Positions 11,290 through 22,825 of a stretch of 64,000 nt of DNA are shown here, piece by piece. Within the stretch, counting starts at the first letter, position 1, and each line of letters begins with the position of its first letter. Below the pieces are notes generated by a model that saw only the letters and a list, made by a program, of their open reading frames with translations, searched no databases and was not told the DNA's origin. Made by a program: the position numbers and the translations under genes. Source of the DNA: Solea solea (Eukaryota; Chordata; Actinopteri; Pleuronectiformes; Soleidae); the NCBI RefSeq assembly GCF_958295425.1, contig NC_081136.1, positions 1,318,162-1,382,161 of the forward strand, given 5' to 3'.

Positions 11290-13561
11290 TTAAAACGTAG
11301 CCGGGCGAATGAACATCCTGACAGTTTTCAGGCTGTAGTTGTCTGGTTTGTACGTCACCCACGTGACCCCGTTCGGAATCCCAAACGGCTTAATTTCGTA
11401 CGCGCCTTTGTAATAAAAGCCGTTCAGATTGGCTGAGCCGCAGTTGTTGTACCACCACCCGCCACCGTAAAGCTGCGCGCAGTTTAACATCGTTGCGTCG
11501 CCGTCATTGTCGTAGGTGCTGAATTTCATTCCGTTGTGGGACGGATAAGACGCCCGGTTGGTCTTTGGCGCCACTAGAGCGTCGCCGGCGTCCCCCGTGT
11601 ACGCAGACACATGCAGTGGGAACCCCTCCCCCTCTGAACCGATACTGATTGTGTACTCGGCGGTGGCCATGCCCCCTTCCCAATCCTCAAGCTCCACCCT
11701 CAGCATTGTCTCACCCCGATTAGTCAACAAGTGGAGGTTCTGGTTGCCTAGCCATAACTCCCCCTTTCCCCGCGCGTCAACCGAGCCGAACCCACTGCGA
11801 TATTCGGCCCATGTGCGATTAAAGCTCAGCGTGCCGCTCTCTCTCTGCTGGACTAACAACCACCCGCCCATTAGCCCCTCCTGCTGGCAGTAAACCTCCA
11901 CTACTTCGGTGGTGTGCGTGCCGCCGGGTTTGATCTTAAACAGGCCGTTTGTTTCCCCTTTCAGGTGCTTCTGGTGGGCGTCGACACAATCTGCGAAGAA
12001 AGAGGGGCACACGGCAGACGGCGAGTTAGCCGATTCACTTCATTTGACTCCAGCTAGCAAATACAGCGGCACTTTCGTGACAAAACAAAGGTGACTCTGC
12101 ATTTGGAGCGCGTCGCAATCGAGGCTGATGTTTACGAACAAAGTCGTAGACTTTGCGCAATCAATTAAATCTTTGTGCGTTTTGATACGGTAACATTACA
12201 ACGGTGGCTCTGTGGAACCCGAAGATCCAGAGAAACGGACGATTCTTCAGGTCTTTAGTTTATTACAAATAAACCAAAATTATCTAAGATTTTAAAAAGA
12301 GATGGTACAGTTTATTTTTTATTTTCTCAAGTGTGGCAGTATGACAGGTATTGTGAGCGCCCCCTGCAGTGAGTAACATATTTATGCTCCTGCTACCACA
12401 TTCACTCCAGGGGCCCATGTGTTTGTGGCCCCTATCCTTTGAAACATCCCTGCTCAAAACAAAATAAACCCAATTAGCCCAATTAGATTTCATTAAATGG
12501 GCTTGGTGTGGTTCTGTAGGCAGAGGGCGCTCACAGCACCTCATACAACCACACGTCATAAAACACAAACTATCCCCGAATCAAAAACATCCCATGCTGT
12601 TTTTTACGCTGTAGCAACAATCAATAAGAAAACGTTCACGTGCTATTTCTGATGCTACGCCGAGCGCCGCCCTCTTGTGGACATTACATGTAACTCCACT
12701 GAGACCATTATTGGGTACCTTGTCCTACATAATCGGCCTGTCGCTGAACGCGTGCGCTCTTCACACTCCGGGCATGGAAATCCGGAACGTCGTCCTCTCC
12801 GTTGTCGGTGAGGAACGCGCCGAGGTCTATGCCCATGTCGGAGGAAAACGGGTCCCCGAGTCCGCTGTTGGAACTTGTGGTGAGGCTTCCTTTAGTTCCA
12901 TCGACCTGGAAAGCCTTAGAGGAGACAGACGAGGAGGAGGACGAGGAGGACGACGACGAGGAGGACGAGGAGGAGGTGAGGGAGGGGAACAGAGTGGCCA
13001 GGCTTCCTTTGCTAAAGTCGGTCACAGTCTTGCACCCGGGACCTCCCTCCATTATCTCCTCCACCTTCTCCACTGGCCCGTCCTTTGTGTGGACGATGAT
13101 CCTCCTGACGGTTTTGGTGCAAGACACAGTTGATGTGGTTATGTGGGACGTACTGGGCTGACTTTGGGAATCAAATCCTCCACCCAAAGAACCGCCGGTG
13201 GATCCGCTGAGCTCAGTGAGGGATTTACCCGAGGAGGAGGAAACAGTGGAGGACGATGATGATGATGATGAGTAGGAAGTACCTGAGTCCTTGGAGACGG
13301 TTGCTGGAGATGTTTTAGAACCTTCCTCCTCCAGGACCAACTGCATGGTCTTCACCTGAGAGAGAAAACATGGGCATGGGTTTACAGATGGTTCTGTAAG
13401 AGGTTTAAGAATCAAGAACTGGAGAACGAGCCTGAGAACCCTACCAGCAGTTTCACACTAAATAAAAGTCTCACCTCATAAGATCTACGTCAGTTTAAGT
13501 CTGCAATATCTTTATCTTACTGTGAGACTTGAATCTTCAACTTCCTTCGGGATCAATAAAG

Positions 13562-13613
<52 letters not shown>

Positions 13614-16600
13614 CATCCATCCATCCATCTAGACAGACTTTTCCAACAGGAAACTGAAGTTTGTAAACCACTCACTCTCAAAAGAAATCAGTGATTTTAG
13701 CTTGTCGGGACACAAGAGCTGCTGGTCTACTGCTGCCTCGTGTGGTCACTTTGTCACTGAGGTTAATCTGAACAAAGGATTTAAAATGGCAAATTGACAA
13801 CAAGACATTTGAACTTAGTGATGGAGGCAGCAGTGGATCAACAGCTCCTATGTGTGTGATGTTAAAATCGCTGATTTTCTCTATGGACTTTCGGTGTCCA
13901 TAGAGAAAATCCCCCAAACTAACCTTTTGAAATAAATTCTTATTTTTCTGTGATTCCTAATCACGCCTAGCAACAACCACAACAACAACAACACGACGTT
14001 ACCTCGGGGAACACGTCTACAGTCTGCTGTGCTGCTACTGTGGAGCCAGGACCGGACTTGAAGATGGTGTCCACATTCGTGTCCCGCAGCAGCCGGCTCT
14101 TCATCACGTACAGCGTCCGCACGGACTGCACGCTCTGACTCGACTGAGAGTCCAGCTGATCAATCTGTGGAAGAGGACGCCGACAGCAGCTGGATGTTAA
14201 AGACCAGTTTAACAAAAACATCTGCACTCTCTAAATACACCAGACTCCTCTGTTAAACATTTTACACTTTGATTTGCTAAATGTTGGAGATGAATGCATG
14301 TTTTCAGGATATTAAGTTTTAACTTTGATCTACAATTGGACATCATTGGCTTTGATTTTTGTGTCAAACTCTTCAGTGACGGCACTCTATGACCAATCAG
14401 TGGGATTTTGGAATTAGAATTAGAATTTGGAATTATAAGTAGATTTTGGAGTTATAAGTAGATTTTGGAATTATAAGTAGAATTTTGGAACTTTAAGTAG
14501 ATTTTGGAATTATAAATACAATTTGGAACTTTAAGTAGATTTTGGAATTATAAGTAGAATTTTAAGTCTTTTATACTGATCTACCAGTTGGATTCACAAA
14601 TTCAGGGGGCGCTCCAATTAAAACATCCTATGTCTAACTGAGATATTACGACCGCCGAGTACTTCAGGAACACACAGTTGTTCCTTAAATAGTCCTTGGA
14701 TGCGATGAAACCACAGAATCCAGTTGTTACCTGTTTGTCCAGAGCCACGTAACTGTCCTTGTCCACTTCGTAAGCTGTGGCACTGCTGCAGGAGCCTTTG
14801 CAGGCACGGATCTTGATGTCGATGTCCACCTGAAGGACAAAGACAAAGACACACACACACACACATAAAGCCAACGTCACTAGGTGAAGCTTTTCCAGTT
14901 TCCTACAACTCTTCATCCAATCAGGAGCCAGAACAGAAGGTAGCATGCTAACAGAACTGAACCAAATGAATGTTATAGAGTCGTTAATATGAAAACAAAT
15001 TTATTTCACATCACTGAATGAGAGGAAGTGAACATTGAAGCTAACGCTAACTGGCCGAGCAGCTCATTTTCATTGGATTCAAATCCATTATTGTAATTAT
15101 TCATTATTGTATCAATAAATTATTTCATGTGATAAATTGTACATTTATTTATTTTTTATATTATATATACTATGCAAAGTTTCTGAATGGAATTAAAGAA
15201 AATTTTGGTGGGATTTTTTTTTTAAATTTAGCTGATTTTGTAATAAGTTTAAATGAAAGGTCCATTAGTTTTGGTCCCTGTTGGGTCTCCGTACCTCAAG
15301 CCTCGACATCTCAACAAATGAACCTGTTTAATTCTTGTTCTTCTATGAATTGTTTTCAATTTTATTTATTTATTTTAACATTATGCAATTATCTGACTGG
15401 AATTACAGGAACATTTTGTTAAAAAGAACAACACCCCGCCCCCCCACCTCCCTATGGTGTCTCCGTACCTCCAGCCTCTGCATCTCGACGACCTGGTCTT
15501 TGACGCGATCTTTCATGGCCGCGAGGATCCTCAGCTGTCGGTCGATTTTGATTTTCATGTCGGTGATTCTCTGACGCAGATTCTGGGCCAGGCCGTAGTA
15601 GTTGTTGTCATTGTCTGGTATACAGAATAAATATCTTTTTTTTTTGTCTTTTTTATTTATTTTATTTATTTGTTTATTTGATAGGGACAATGCATATTGA
15701 TGAACATCTTCAACAATTGAGGATGTAAATATGCCAGATTATAGCAACAATGCTAAACTACGTCTGTAGTCCCTAGGCAGGTGACAATAGACATTTGACA
15801 GAAGATAAAACATAAAAACGGATACAAAACAACACTAAATGCACTTATTTGCTACTCAAAAGTATTTGTTTGCAAAAATAAATTCATCCTCAAACTGTTT
15901 TTTATTCTAATGAAATAAAAAATGTTGGGGGGAAAACACGTTTCAATTAAGCAGAATATGCTGCACATAATTTTTTTTAAGGTAAGTCTGAAAGAAGTAA
16001 AAACCACAAATCATGTATAAGAAGTTGTAAATAATAAATATACAGTGATTTTAGGTGAAATCAGCCAAAAAAATTTGACGAAAAACTCAAAAAAATGTTA
16101 AGTCCAGAACATAAAACATTTTAAATAGTTTTAAACAAAAAAATGTGATTTAGTCTGGTGTCAGTTTATGAAAAAAACTGCATGGAAATGTGACCATTAC
16201 AAAAATTCTCAAACTGTTTCCTAATAAATCAATAAACCAGTTACTATGATTATTATTGACTACTTTAAATGTAACATTACAATTTAGCAGAATATGCTGT
16301 TATTTGTTGTTTTGTGCTGTTGTATATTTGGTTCAAGAGATAAAAGCTTCAGTTTAAATACAAAGTTAGAATTTCTCTAATTTTGTTTGAAATTAAATAA
16401 AAAAATGTGGTTGTTTAGTTTCAAAATTCGTACAAATTAATGATTTACAGGCTAGTGATGTGGTATTTATTTTAGGTTTAATTAGCAATAAAATATTTCA
16501 TAAAAACTAATGATAAAATATTCAGATCAGGACATAAAAGCGTCTGGTTTTATATATATAAAAAAAGTTGATTTCTTAAAAATTTTAATTTTATTTATTA

Positions 16601-17866
16601 TATTATTTAAATATTTTTTACTTTTTCCTTTGCCACAACTGTACAAATTGAAGATTTCACAGCTAGGGTGTGGGGACGCACCAAATAATAACAATAATTA
16701 TTTTAGGTTAAATCAGCCATGAAATATTTCATCCATTTTTTTTTTTTATAAAAATGTAAAATCATCCTAAACATATTTTTTACCAGGACCTCAAAAACGT
16801 GGAGAAAGTCAGTTCAGGACATAAAAGCATCTGGTTTTATATGAAAGTATAAAATAAAAAAATCCATCTATTGAGTCAAAAATGATGCAGAAAATAATGT
16901 AAAATAGCTTTTAAACCTCACTGACCGGCATCGACGAGGAGTTTGTCCTTCAGGTAGTCGTAGGTCTGTTTGGACACCTGGTCCGTGGACCGGTGCCGGA
17001 CTTTGTTCAGGTCAAGGATGTTGCGGATCTTCTCGATCCTCTTCACGAGACTGTGGTCATTTTTGTCCATCAGTCCCTGGATCCTACAGCCTGAGGGACA
17101 CTTGGACCCCTGATGGACAAAGAACAGGAATCTTTAAATGATATTTTTGTGAGGTCCTGATTTAAAACGCATGGTTTTTACCCAGTCGTCATCCGTGCAG
17201 AACGGCCACTCCTTCTGAGTGGCACATTTCTCCGACCTGGTGCCCTGTTCAACTGGACGAGATCCTCTGGGGTCAACCTACAGAACAAGCGAGAGATAAA
17301 AAAAAAAAGTGTTGACATCTCATCTTCTAATATAAGTATGCATGTTTTTTTACTTTATTTTTTGAACATATTCGTAACATTAATATATTAAATATATATT
17401 AATTAATTAATTAATTTAATAAATAAATAAATAAATGTTTCATCGTTATCTTTAATGTGTAGTATTGTACTAGATTATAAATATTAATTTCTGGATTATA
17501 CAATTGTAAAAATAATGGGGGTTTTTTAAACAAATTTTTTTGGCTTGGTTCAGGGTTTTTTAGCTGTACATATATACACATATTTTAATATATATTAATT
17601 TATATAAATGTAGCTAGTGAATTGTGACAAATCAGTTATTTTCCGTTACACAATTGTTTTCAGGATTATACAAATGTAAAATCTTCCATTTTCTTTTAAA
17701 CAATTGTACAAATTGCTAATTTTCAGGCTCAGGGGGTCATGTCAAGTCATGTTTTTGATTTCGTATGAATTTAAATTTATGTTTAAGCTGAAGTGAAACT
17801 CACCCCTGAAGCTTCTGCATGGACAATCAAACTCACACACGCGAGCACAAAGAATGGCTTCATCAT
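11290..17866 (-). CDS. fga: Fibrinogen alpha chain, alpha-E form
   Basis: Eight minus-strand coding exons: 17804-17866, 17182-17277, 16926-17109, 15469-15614, 14731-14829, 14003-14164, 12719-13355 and 11290-11990. They total 2088 nt, 695 aa plus stop, all with GT..AG borders and matching phases. Residues 1-21 start at the first of two adjacent ATGs and include the signal peptide. Residues 25-30 (R|GSRPV) look like the thrombin site and knob A. The disulfide-ring motifs are FCTDDDW, KCPSGC (57-61) and RACKGSC (173-177), with coiled coil between them. A Ser-rich alpha-C region follows (about 251-462); its Cys329 and Cys358 match the alpha-C disulfide pair of human FGA. Residues 463-695 are a fibrinogen C-terminal globular domain with GGGWWYNNC at 638-646. 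The product is secreted, pairs with beta and gamma chains, and forms fibrin after thrombin cleavage. No RGD motif was seen. Poly(A) signal at 11080-11075. Confidence 0.96.
12340..12548. mobile_element. Putative MITE in fga intron 7
   Basis: The segment is bounded by inverted copies of TGTGAGCGCCCYCTGC (left near 12349-12364, right near 12526-12542), and the similarity continues outward weakly. A related end, AGGGGGCGCTCACTGTACCTC, occurs near 48465, so the sequence is dispersed. It has no coding capacity. Confidence 0.5.
13479..13916 (+). mobile_element. MITE-A copy in fga intron 6 (interrupted)
   Basis: Copy of the dispersed long-TIR family called MITE-A here. The family core contains CACACCAAAGTCCATAGAGA at one end and its reverse complement at the other. 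The plus orientation is defined by GGAGCTGCTGGTCTACTGCT preceding AGTGATGGAGGCAGCAGTGG. The left arm (13479-13528) is separated from the rest by a 102-bp retroposed insert at 13529-13630. Confidence 0.85.
13529..13630 (+). mobile_element. Short 3'-end retroposed insert with ATCT/ATCC tail
   Basis: The insert starts TTGAATCTTCAACTTCC, continues GGGATCAATAAAGTATCT and ends in (ATCT)n then (ATCC)n. The 4-bp sequence AGAC is present on both sides (13525-13528 and 13631-13634), while intact MITE-A copies have one copy fewer, so AGAC is a target-site duplication. The end sequence resembles 3' tails of fish non-LTR elements. It is 5'-truncated. Confidence 0.72.
14398..14575. repeat. Minisatellite (TTGGAATTATAAGTAGATT type)
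   Basis: About eight degenerate copies of a roughly 20-bp unit in fga intron 5. Confidence 0.8.
15615..16925 (-). other. fga intron 3, AT-rich
   Basis: Long AT-rich intron. The motif CAGGACATAAAAGCRTCTGG occurs twice (about 16528-16547 and 16814-16833) within similar surroundings, suggesting an old internal duplication. No coding or RNA gene was seen. fga intron 1 (17278-17803) is similarly AT-rich and featureless. Confidence 0.6.
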
Positions 17867-17957
17867 TGTTTTCCTGCGGTCGCTCGTCCTCCGCTCGCTG
17901 AATGTTTCTGCGATCTTCGCCGTCCACTCATTTGAAGCCTCTGTGTCCGAGGGAGCG

Positions 17958-17969
17958 GTGACTCAGCAG
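17958..17969. promoter_or_regulatory. AP-1/MARE-like site upstream of fga
   Basis: TGACTCAGCA at 17959-17968 matches the Maf-recognition (MARE)/AP-1 consensus about 95 bp upstream of the fga start codon. No TATA box is evident. Such short motifs occur by chance; function is inferred only. Confidence 0.22.
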
Positions 17970-18480
17970 TGTTTGGGGGACGTCCCAGAAACACAGGGTC
18001 AAATCACGTTTGAGTAACTGGTGTTTGTTGTACGCCTTTGCCGTCATGATAAAGTAAACACAGATCAATCCTTTTTTTCCTTGTTTTACTGGAATCTGGT
18101 GTTTTCCTCGGGTAAACAGTGAGGACACGGGAACATGAATCACCGCTGATTCATTTTCCAAACAATTGATTTCTCACACCGGTATGTGACACATTACCAC
18201 GATGCATCAAAAAAACACCTGAACTGTCCCTTTAACTAAAGACGCTACATGTGAGAAACGCATTAAAGCTGCAGTGTGCGAGTTATGAATGTAAACTACG
18301 CCGATCAAGTCCCATCTGCTCCATGCGATCCACTGTGTTTTGTTTTCGTATCTGTGGAGACACAGTGGTGTGACATGACAGAGGTGAAGCGGAGGCAAAA
18401 CCGCTACGCTAGTAAAGTGAGACGGCGGCAAACTTTAAGTTTAAGTTTTAGCCACAGGTCTGAAAAATGAGTGAGATGAC

Positions 18481-18740
18481 ACCACGATACAATAATATTG
18501 CGATATTTAAGTCAGGATTTGACATTGTGATATTTAAGTCTCGATCCGCTAATACTATCACGATATCTAAGTCACGATACGGTATGATTACGTTTTTTAA
18601 GTCACGATATGCTATCATCTTGATATTTAAGTCAGGATACAATATTATCATGATATTCAAGTCTCGATACGCTAATATTACGCAATATTTAAGTCACGAT
18701 ATGCTATTACCGCGATATTGAAGTCACAAAACAATATAAC
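18481..18740. repeat. About 30-bp tandem repeat (GATATTTAAGTCACGATACG type)
   Basis: About eight degenerate units of 27-35 bp between fga and the zinc-finger gene. Both strands stay open for 70-84 codons here because the unit lacks stops in some frames; I do not regard either as a gene. The remaining spacer (17870-18889) shows nothing else. Confidence 0.85.
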
Positions 18741-18889
18741 GATATTGTCGCAATACTTGCAAAACAGCTCTAGTGAGAGTGAGCGCCTTAAGTCGATCCC
18801 GATGTTTCGCTTGAGTTGAAATATTGCGTCACTTGGATGGAGGCATTTTCCACACTTTAACCATGAACGTAGTTAGCTTAGCATTAGCC

Positions 18890-20840
18890 CTAGGGGAGAA
18901 CGCCTCCGCGTTGTTGTGTAAAACCCCGGAGGACCGCCTCTTTCCGTTTGTGTGTGAGTCGATGGCTTGTGAGCGGCTGCTGGAGCCTGAAGCTCCGCCC
19001 ACAGTCCTCACATTTAAAGGGCTTCTCGCCCGTGTGGATGCGGACGTGCTTGCTGAGGTTAGCCTTGTCCCTGAATTGCTTCCCGCAGTCTTTACAGCTG
19101 AAGGGTTTCTGTCCGGAGTGGATGAGCTGATGCGTCCTCAGGGTCACGGCCTGCGTGAAGCACTTGCCGCACTCGGCGCAGCGGTGCGGTTTCTCCGCTG
19201 TCTCCCTGCACTCGTGGCCACTGAGCTCCACCGCGTCGGCAAACTGCCGCCCGCACAGGGAGCAGCTTGGCGGTTTCTCCCTGTGAGTTAACTGGTGCTT
19301 CTTCAGTCCGAAGACTCTAGTGAAGCCTTTCCCGCAAGACTCGCACGTGAACAACTTCTCGCTGGCGTGGCTGAGCTCGTGGTCAGTCAGGTGCTGCCGG
19401 AGGCGGAACTTCCCGTCGCAGTGGGAGCAGCTGAACGGCCTTTCCCCCGTGTGAATCCTCTGGTGCTTCCGCAGGTTAGCACGGTCGCTGAAGGCCCGGC
19501 CGCACACCGCGCACAGAAAGGGTTTCTCCCCCGTGTGAACGTGCCGGTGCGCTGCCAGCAACGCCGCGCTGCCGAACGCTTTGGGGCAAAGCTCGCACTG
19601 CAGTGGTTTCTCCTCCAGGTGGAGCCGCTCGTGCTGCTTCAGCTTGGACGGCAGCTTGAAGCCTTTGGCGCAGTGGGCGCAGCGGTGCGGTTTCTCCTCG
19701 GAGTGGCTGAGCATGTGTTTCTTCAGATCTCCCCTCCTGGCGCAGGTTTTGCTGCACAGGTCGCACGCAAAGGTTTTCTCGCCACTGTGGACGAGCCGGT
19801 GCTGCTTCAGACTTCCCTCTCGACCGAAGCACTTCCCACACACGTCGCAGCGGAAGGATTTCTCTCCGGTGTGGATGAGCAGGTGCTGCCTCAGCGTGTG
19901 CACAGAGAAGAAGCTCTTTTCACACTCTGTGCAGGCATGAGTCCTCTCCCGCGATGCCTTGTCTTTGCTGCTCTTCTCTTTGAAAACTTGTTTGCGTGGC
20001 TTCACATGCCCTTCGGTCGGGGACGGCGCCCCCTGCTGAGGCTGCACGGACGCTGCTCGGCTGGCATTGCAGTGGCGCATCTGATGTGTGATGACGCCGC
20101 CCTTCTTTGCAAATGTTTTCCCACAATACTCGCACTGGTGAGGTTTCTCTCCCGAGAGAGGGGGGGTCTGGGGCACGGGAGGAGGAGGAGCTTAAAAAGA
20201 GAGGAAAATACACAGGAAAATATGTTAATATACATTATGAATTCAGCAATTTGTTGTTTGGTCCATAAAATGTCAGAAAAGTCTTGATCGGCGTCTCTAA
20301 TTATTTCTTTGTTACATGAGCAAAGAAAACAGAAAATATTCACATTTGAACAGCAAAAAAAAGCTTAAAACTTGTTTGTTTTATTTGAAGAAAAACAGCT
20401 GGTTATTAATCTTTTAATCATTGCGCTAACCGAAACGTTAAAAAATGACTTCATATCGTAAGAACGACGCCCTGAGTTTTACCTTCACGTCCAGCGTCTC
20501 GTCGCTCCAGCGCACTGATGTCACTGATTCCCTGACCGTGTTGTGAGAGGGCGTCCACGCCACTCCCTGCTTCCTCTGAATCGCTGCTCAGTGCTCCTGA
20601 CTCGATGACGAGCCACAACGCCACATTGTCTGAGTCGCCACCGCCGGCCTCTTCCTTCAACACCACCAGCCTCCCACCAGCACCAGAGAGACGACTATGA
20701 AAACCGTCTCCCTCCGCTGACGTGTCGCCCGTCTCCACTGGCTCGACGTCCTCATCTGATTCGACCTCCGCGCTCGAGCGACTCGCACCATTCAGCCGTA
20801 GCCGCTCACCGTCCGTCACTCTTGGGTCTTGAGTGTCCAT
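18890..20840 (-). CDS. C2H2 zinc-finger protein, 13 fingers
   Basis: Two minus-strand coding exons, 20483-20840 and 18890-20190, join in phase 1 to give 1659 nt (552 aa plus stop). The first about 120 residues are acidic and Ser/Gly-rich (ESDEDVEPVETGD, SSDSEEAGSG) with no recognisable KRAB, SCAN or BTB domain. The second exon encodes tandem C2H2 fingers with TGEKP-type linkers. I count 13; the tenth is degenerate (SLCGRQFADAVELSGHECRE, lacking the last histidine), and the first is separated from the rest by a linker of about 45 residues. The product is probably a nuclear DNA-binding regulator; its targets cannot be read from sequence. The start is the ATG at 20840 (AMDTQDP context), but the frame is open upstream to an acceptor-like TCCAG near 20863, so an extra 5' exon is possible, perhaps near 21805 where ATGTCGGCGG precedes GTAATC. 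Confidence 0.88.
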
Positions 20841-21101
20841 GGCGTCCACCAGGGAAACCGACTGCTGCCTGGAGCCAGGCGGAGACAAAACCGCAGAGGG
20901 ACGCCGTTATGTCCAGTCATGGAATCAAAGGACAGGCGCACCTGGAGGATGTGACATTTCAGGTAATAATAGATGGTGCTGACTGAGATGTTGGAGACCC
21001 CTTTCCAGAAAACCAGACTGAGACACACAGGCTAACAACACAAAGACATAAACATTTAACCCCTTAGCAAAAGGTTCCCCTCATAACATCCACACCTGCT
21101 T

Positions 21102-21312
21102 CAGTCTACGATGTCTTAAGAACATGTTCACGTCTTTATTTCACTGTTACACAGACTTTTCCAACAGGAAACTGAACTTTGTAAACCACTCACTCTCCCA
21201 CACCAAAGTCCATAGAGAAAAATCAGTGATTTTAGCTCACAAAACACAGGAGCTGCTGGTCTACTGCTGTGATGTTAAAATCACTGATTTTCTCTATAGA
21301 GTTTGGTGTAAG
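21102..21312 (+). mobile_element. MITE-A copy with central deletion
   Basis: Both terminal arms are present but the centre jumps from GGTCTACTGCT directly to GTGATGTTAAAATC, a deletion of roughly 130 bp relative to full copies. Confidence 0.85.
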
Positions 21313-22560
21313 AGAATTGATAAAAAATACCAAAACGTGATTCACGTTTTTTTGTCATGCAGGTCTAAAAATGTTGTTTTTTTTAAAGCATCTAAATACT
21401 GTTAATCAATTGTATTATTGAACTACTACGTATTTATGTGACAAATAAAGTTTGTATTTGTATTATTTGTTTTTGTAGCTCTTATTCTTTTAACATCTCC
21501 CTCAGGAAAATAAAACTTTTGAGTGTGACTGCTCAATTCTGCTGAAAAATAAAAACACGTGTTAAATTGTAAAAAACATTTAGTTCAAACAAACGTTTCT
21601 CACCAAAAGGCGTCACATTTCCGGGTTAAACTACAGCAAACGTCGAGTCCAAGCTCAAATAAAGTCCTTCGGTTTCGTTTAATCTGTCTCTTTTTGTCTC
21701 TTGTGCGGGTCGTTTTCCGTCTTTTCGCGTTGTTTAGTTGTAAAAACGTGTCTCAGAAAACACAGCTCGTCTCTTCAAAGCTGCTCAGATTACCGCCGAC
21801 ATCTTTGTGGCACCTCTTCCGGGTCGAATTGACGGACGAGGTTTTCAACCAATGGGGATACAAGAAAGTGAAGAAGGGGCGGGGTGAGTCACAGAAACGG
21901 CAGGTGCCGTCACGTGTCAAAATTAGAAACTAAATACGAGTTTCACTAATAATCTAATGAAAGAATGAGATTATTTTTAGTTCTGTTGGTGTTGCGTTAA
22001 GTTATAGGACATTTTCCAGGTTTTTTTTTATCTATTTACTTTTTTTTATAGTTGTGTTTTTCTGAATGAATGTGATCATTTTAACAGATTTGTTTTATGT
22101 CTTTCTGAAATATTGTTTTTTATTTTCCCAGTTCAGTTTTTCTGAATTTCATCTAATTGATCCAGAAAAACAGAGCATACATTTTATTATGTGGTTTTAA
22201 ATACATCTTCCACAGTACATACTGCTTTACCAAACGACTATTTCACAATATAATTCATTAGAATTAAAGTACAATCAAAACACTCCAGTCTTAGACTATG
22301 AAAACCAAATTATTTTTTATTTTAGAGCAAGTAAATAACTAATAATAACTAATACTAATCCGTGGGCAGTTTATTACACGTGTCCTCTGAAATATTACAC
22401 ACTGGACATTTTTATTAAAGTAAATGTATGTATTTATGTCATATGTTTTTGCATATTTTGTTTAAAAACAGCCATATTGAAGTGTTCCCTTCATTGTGTT
22501 TGTCACAAAAGTCCGCAGCATCACATTATTTATCGATCGTGTGCTGGATGTAAAGACAGA
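21313..22560. other. Intergenic, possible 5' exon/promoter area of the zinc-finger gene
   Basis: The section around 21650-21900 is less AT-rich, with several CpGs, and on the minus strand has ATGTCGGCGG followed by GTAATC. It could hold the first exon and promoter of the zinc-finger gene. The rest is AT-rich with nothing recognised. Confidence 0.25.
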
Positions 22561-22569
22561 CGTTTAGAA

Positions 22570-22825
22570 AACTGAGTGTACATATATATGTATATATACA
22601 TATATGTGTGTATATATACTGTATATACACACGTGTGCAGTTTATCTCTATCCTGTGTGAGAGTGTGATTTCCCTGATCACCACTAGAGGGAAGCACAGT
22701 ATAAAGGTTGTGTCCTCTGTTGAACGTTCCCTTTCTGGTAGCTTTCACAGTCACAGTTGCAGTTTTTCTCATCCTACATATACTGTATACATACATATAT
22801 ATATATATGTATATATATATATATC
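22570..22825. repeat. Two TA/TG palindromic microsatellites
   Basis: Alternating ATATATGTATATACATAT tracts at about 22578-22632 and 22785-22823. They are self-complementary and could form cruciforms. Confidence 0.8.

Noticed and set aside
12675..13161. Acidic and Gly/Arg-rich plus-strand frames
   Set aside because: They are antisense to the serine runs of fga exon 7.
18467..18721. Open frames of 84 and 70 codons on opposite strands
   Set aside because: Both come from the stop-poor 30-bp tandem repeat; the peptide repeats are degenerate and no promoter or splice context is visible.
19295..20287. 330-codon open frame on the plus strand opposite the zinc-finger exon
   Set aside because: It is the antisense shadow of the GC-rich finger repeats; the minus strand has the clear C2H2 pattern.
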